From Rhinopomastus cyanomelas (lineage: Eukaryota; Chordata; Aves; Bucerotiformes; Rhinopomastidae), in assembly GCA_013400115.1 (NCBI GenBank), contig VXBP01008587.1:828784-892783 (forward strand): DNA of 64,000 nt, in the 5' to 3' direction. The notes below the pieces were generated by a model. It made no database searches. It saw nothing but the letters and a program-made list of their open reading frames with translations, and was not told where the DNA came from. Position 1 is the first letter of the stretch; each line of letters begins with the position of its first letter. Of this stretch, positions 61,101-64,000 are shown piece by piece. The position numbers were made by a program, and so were the translations under genes.

Positions 61101-62100
61101 ATGAAGTTGATGTCAAAACAGAGAGAGCACGGCAGGAAGCAGAAAGAGCATGATGTTACTCATCCAGACTAAAAGAGATCAGGCTCTATGATGCTCCAGG
61201 AAGAGAGCATCATATTCCCTTCTTCTTTAAACCCAGCACAATTCACAGGCTTTAGAAGGCACTAGACTTAATACTGACTTTTCACGTCAGCCTGGTTTCC
61301 CAGGAAGGGTATTAATAGCTTTAGGGTAACCAACAGAATCACAGGTATTAAGAATATTTATTACCAGAAACCAGTCAAGTGGTTTAATTTATTCTCAACA
61401 GAGAACTCTGAGCGTACGAATACAATGAGAGTATCTATATAATGAAGGAGACTTTGATAAAATGGAGCTGTACTCATTGTTTGCATTCATGTCAGAGATG
61501 GTTTTGAACAGGAGAATTAACAATGCAGAGGAGATTAGAGGGAACGAGCAGGGCGTGTGCGAGTTGCTGCTGCTTCTCTTTCCTAGCGCATCGCGCAACC
61601 GCTGAAAATTAGGTACCTAATCTGAGCTTCTATTACCAAAACCACAATATAAGCTGACAAACAAGTTGTGAAGCACATGCTGTTAATATACATAAAGAAC
61701 AAATGGAAAGAAAATAAAGACAGCACTTGGGTTGTTACTAAACGTCAGGGTTGACCCAGGTCAGTCTGCAGCTGAGTTACTCAGTTCACCTCATGGAACA
61801 GCAATTCTTGAGGAAATAAAGATGAAACTCTCATTTTATTTCCAATTAATAGCAATTAAATGTGACTGATCTCCAAGAACTATGAGCTATATGTAGCCCT
61901 TTGCTTGCTTAACAGACCAGTTTTACTACCAATGCAAGAACAGGCAGCAATGTGAGGACTGCAGATCTGGCCTCACATGTCCCTAAAGCCTCAGGCAGCT
62001 ACAAGACCACCACTGTGCTCAAGCAATGACTAACTTCATCAATGGTTAACTCTCTCCACCCTCCATCTGCTTACACCACGGTCACAGAGGTGGTAAATGC

Positions 62101-63127
62101 TTAACTGGGAGGAAACTTATGACTGAGTGCTTGGCAGCTACAACCAGCAGCACATTTATTTTGGGGAGATGAGTCACCACTGCTAGCCCAGCCACATGGT
62201 GCTGGTACCGTCACTGCACAGAAAAACTCTGTTGTGGATGGAGCTGGCGGCCAGGCAGTGAACACAGCTCTTGGTAGAACCACATCAAGAGACTGTTCTG
62301 GACAAACCACAAGATCTGATGATCAAAGGTGGCTGGGTGCAGTACTGCTAGTGTCACCAGCCACATGCTGAGCTCTGGGAATGCAGGACTACTTGTCTGA
62401 AGAGGTCCAGAAGCTTTATAGTCAATAAGGACCATCTTTTCTTTCATACACTGTGCAAATAAGATTGAGGATGCAGAGAAGACCTGCAAGGCAGTAATGA
62501 CAGCACCCTGGGCAGAAGATGGGTCCGCTCCCTTGTAGCACGTTTGCATTAACATGATGTCACACTCAATGATCCTACTTCAGGCTGTCAACGTCCTGAA
62601 TGTCAACTCATAAAAATTGAAAAAAACCCCAACCAAACCCCAAATGACTGCACAACGTTTTGATACCCTCAGCTGAAAGCGTCAGCTTCTTGACGTCTCC
62701 AAAACACTGCTCCCCACGAAGCCCTGGGTATCCCTACCACACACAGGCTGCCTGGGACCAGGGCCAGGAGATCTACTCGTCATCATGGGCTAAAAATTTC
62801 GCTCCAACTAACTTCAAAGCCCAGACAGGTGACAGTGAGGTGAAGCAGCTTTATTTGGCACCACAGTCCAAGTGCTCTTTAGCAGTCTCGTAGGTTGTCA
62901 AGATGTATTTACCCTCCTCCCCTTGCCTCTGATTCAGAATTTGGGACTAGTTCAAGGTCTGATCCAGCTTTTGGTACTTCCTCCACGATCTCAGGAGCAC
63001 AGACTCCCACCACAGCAGCACTCACAGCCCACAGTACAATCACATATAGGTCAGCAACCACATCCTCTGGCACATCAGCTCTACAGCAAATGACATCCCA
63101 ATGAAATGATAACAGATCCACTGACAT
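62101..63127 (-). other. Unclassified stretch with minus-strand open frames and AATAAA
   Basis: A 72-codon minus-strand frame (62909-63127) has a hydrophobic run (ADLYVIVLWAVSAAVVGV). A purine-rich run (AGGGGAGGAGGG) and an AATAAA signal near 62850 follow. Further on there is a 114-codon frame (62211-62555). The order loosely recalls the end of a retroelement or a spliced/processed transcript, but no family is recognised and the frames may be chance. Confidence 0.2.
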
Positions 63128-64000
63128 TTTGTCTCAACATTTAGAGACGTGACAAACTCAACATCACACACGCTTCAGGGTAGTGAACGGGTCATCCCAA
63201 TGCTTTTGCTTTAGGGTTAACTTTGTCAGAACCCAGGATCAGCAGATTTCCTCTTGCCACCCCTAAACAGTTACCTCATCCTTCAAGGACCTGCCTTAGC
63301 ACTGCCTACAGCACCAGCTTTCTGCCTTTAAATCTACATCAAGAAACACCAAAGGTTTTAGATAAGCTCAAGCCTGAGAATCCACTCGTCCATTAACATT
63401 TACCTCAATTCCACTAATTTAGGGATCCACCAAGAACAGAGGAATAATAATTATGTATACACAGAATGCATAAAACATAACCAAATATAATGAAGTATAT
63501 AATTCTCTATCTATATAGTTAGATAGATGCCTCGTGGTAGACATTCACACTACACAATGATTTGTTTTCTATAAAGAGAAAGACATGACTATAAAGGCAC
63601 ACACTACAACAACATATGTTTTGTGAGACCAGGGCTACTCTTTGCATCACTGACCTCCTACTCACTGGCCTGCAGAAGAGCAGAAAAATCAGCAAAAGGC
63701 ACTGACTTCACCTGAGATTCTCTTTCTCTTCATTTTTCCCCATTTCTCAACTCTTGAAACAAAGAAGTGAACAACAGTTCTTTTTGAGATAGTTAGCTTT
63801 TATTACAATTCCACTCAATCACACAGTGAACATTTTACTCTGAGAATTTCCAATTAATTTCTGCTTATGAGAGCTGGTTTTACAGCAGCACAACCCTAAT
63901 ATTGTCCCATCAAAGACCAAAGGAGAAGAGAGTGAATTCTAATGAAATCAGCTCTAATTCCATTAGATCTCAAGCTGTGCTTATGTGCTTACCTGCTCCT

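Larger units (their letters stand above)
43463..64000 (-). other. KLF12: KLF12 intron upstream of the PVDLS exon (partial)
   Basis: This intron runs off the window end. It holds the CR1 copies listed separately. The CR1-free stretches (43463-44854, 45314-46763, 46987-48110, 48471-50214, 50929-51910, 51961-52560, 53267-54570, 55491-57742, 57798-59330, 59610-60131, 60614-60891, 61101-64000) show no coding exon, RNA gene or recognised repeat, apart from items named elsewhere. The preceding KLF12 coding exon, which should end in a short Glu-Gln-Gly-type segment, was not seen. Confidence 0.9.

Overview
The window is vertebrate nuclear DNA, almost certainly from a bird. Two spliced exons on the minus strand match the transcription factor KLF12 (AP-2rep). 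Everything else is intron of that gene, densely filled with CR1 non-LTR retrotransposon fragments, the characteristic avian LINE. I delimit about 47 CR1 pieces. Adding my own boundaries, they cover roughly 15 kb, about a quarter of the window. That is far above the chicken or songbird norm and fits the CR1-rich lineages (woodpeckers, toucans and barbets; possibly hornbill or hoopoe). The lineage is inference; the species is not identified.

Layout in gene (minus) order: positions 64000-43463 are the intron upstream of the first exon seen. 43462-42925 is a 538-bp coding exon carrying the PVDLS CtBP-binding motif and a long serine-rich repression region. 42924-31842 is an 11.1-kb intron. 31841-31706 is a 136-bp exon with an acidic SDSDDDD stretch. 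31705-1 is at least 31.7 kb of the next intron. The C-terminal zinc-finger exons and the N-terminal exon were not found and should lie outside the window. Both exons have AG/GT splice borders and their phases join exactly (one base plus two bases make one Ala codon).

The introns hold several CR1 subfamilies: a young one whose 3' end reads like GGGATTGGAAGGGACCTCG in reverse complement, and older ones. Most copies are 5'-truncated pieces of the C-terminal half of the CR1 reverse-transcriptase ORF plus its 3' tail. The plus-strand copy at 4365-5834 reaches back into the RT domain but is rearranged and contains a one-base assembly gap.

The most notable non-gene items are: (1) two copies of a tRNA-Lys-headed, CR1-tailed SINE; (2) a composite CR1 type in which one 3' tail is joined to a second, seen at four loci; (3) a 16-bp minisatellite grown from the CR1 3'-terminal repeat; (4) nested and inverted CR1 pairs; (5) a poly-C tract with an internal gap; (6) a CpG-dense patch and AT-rich CR1-free blocks that could be regulatory. 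No CRISPR array, functional tRNA or rRNA gene, or other protein-coding gene can be supported.
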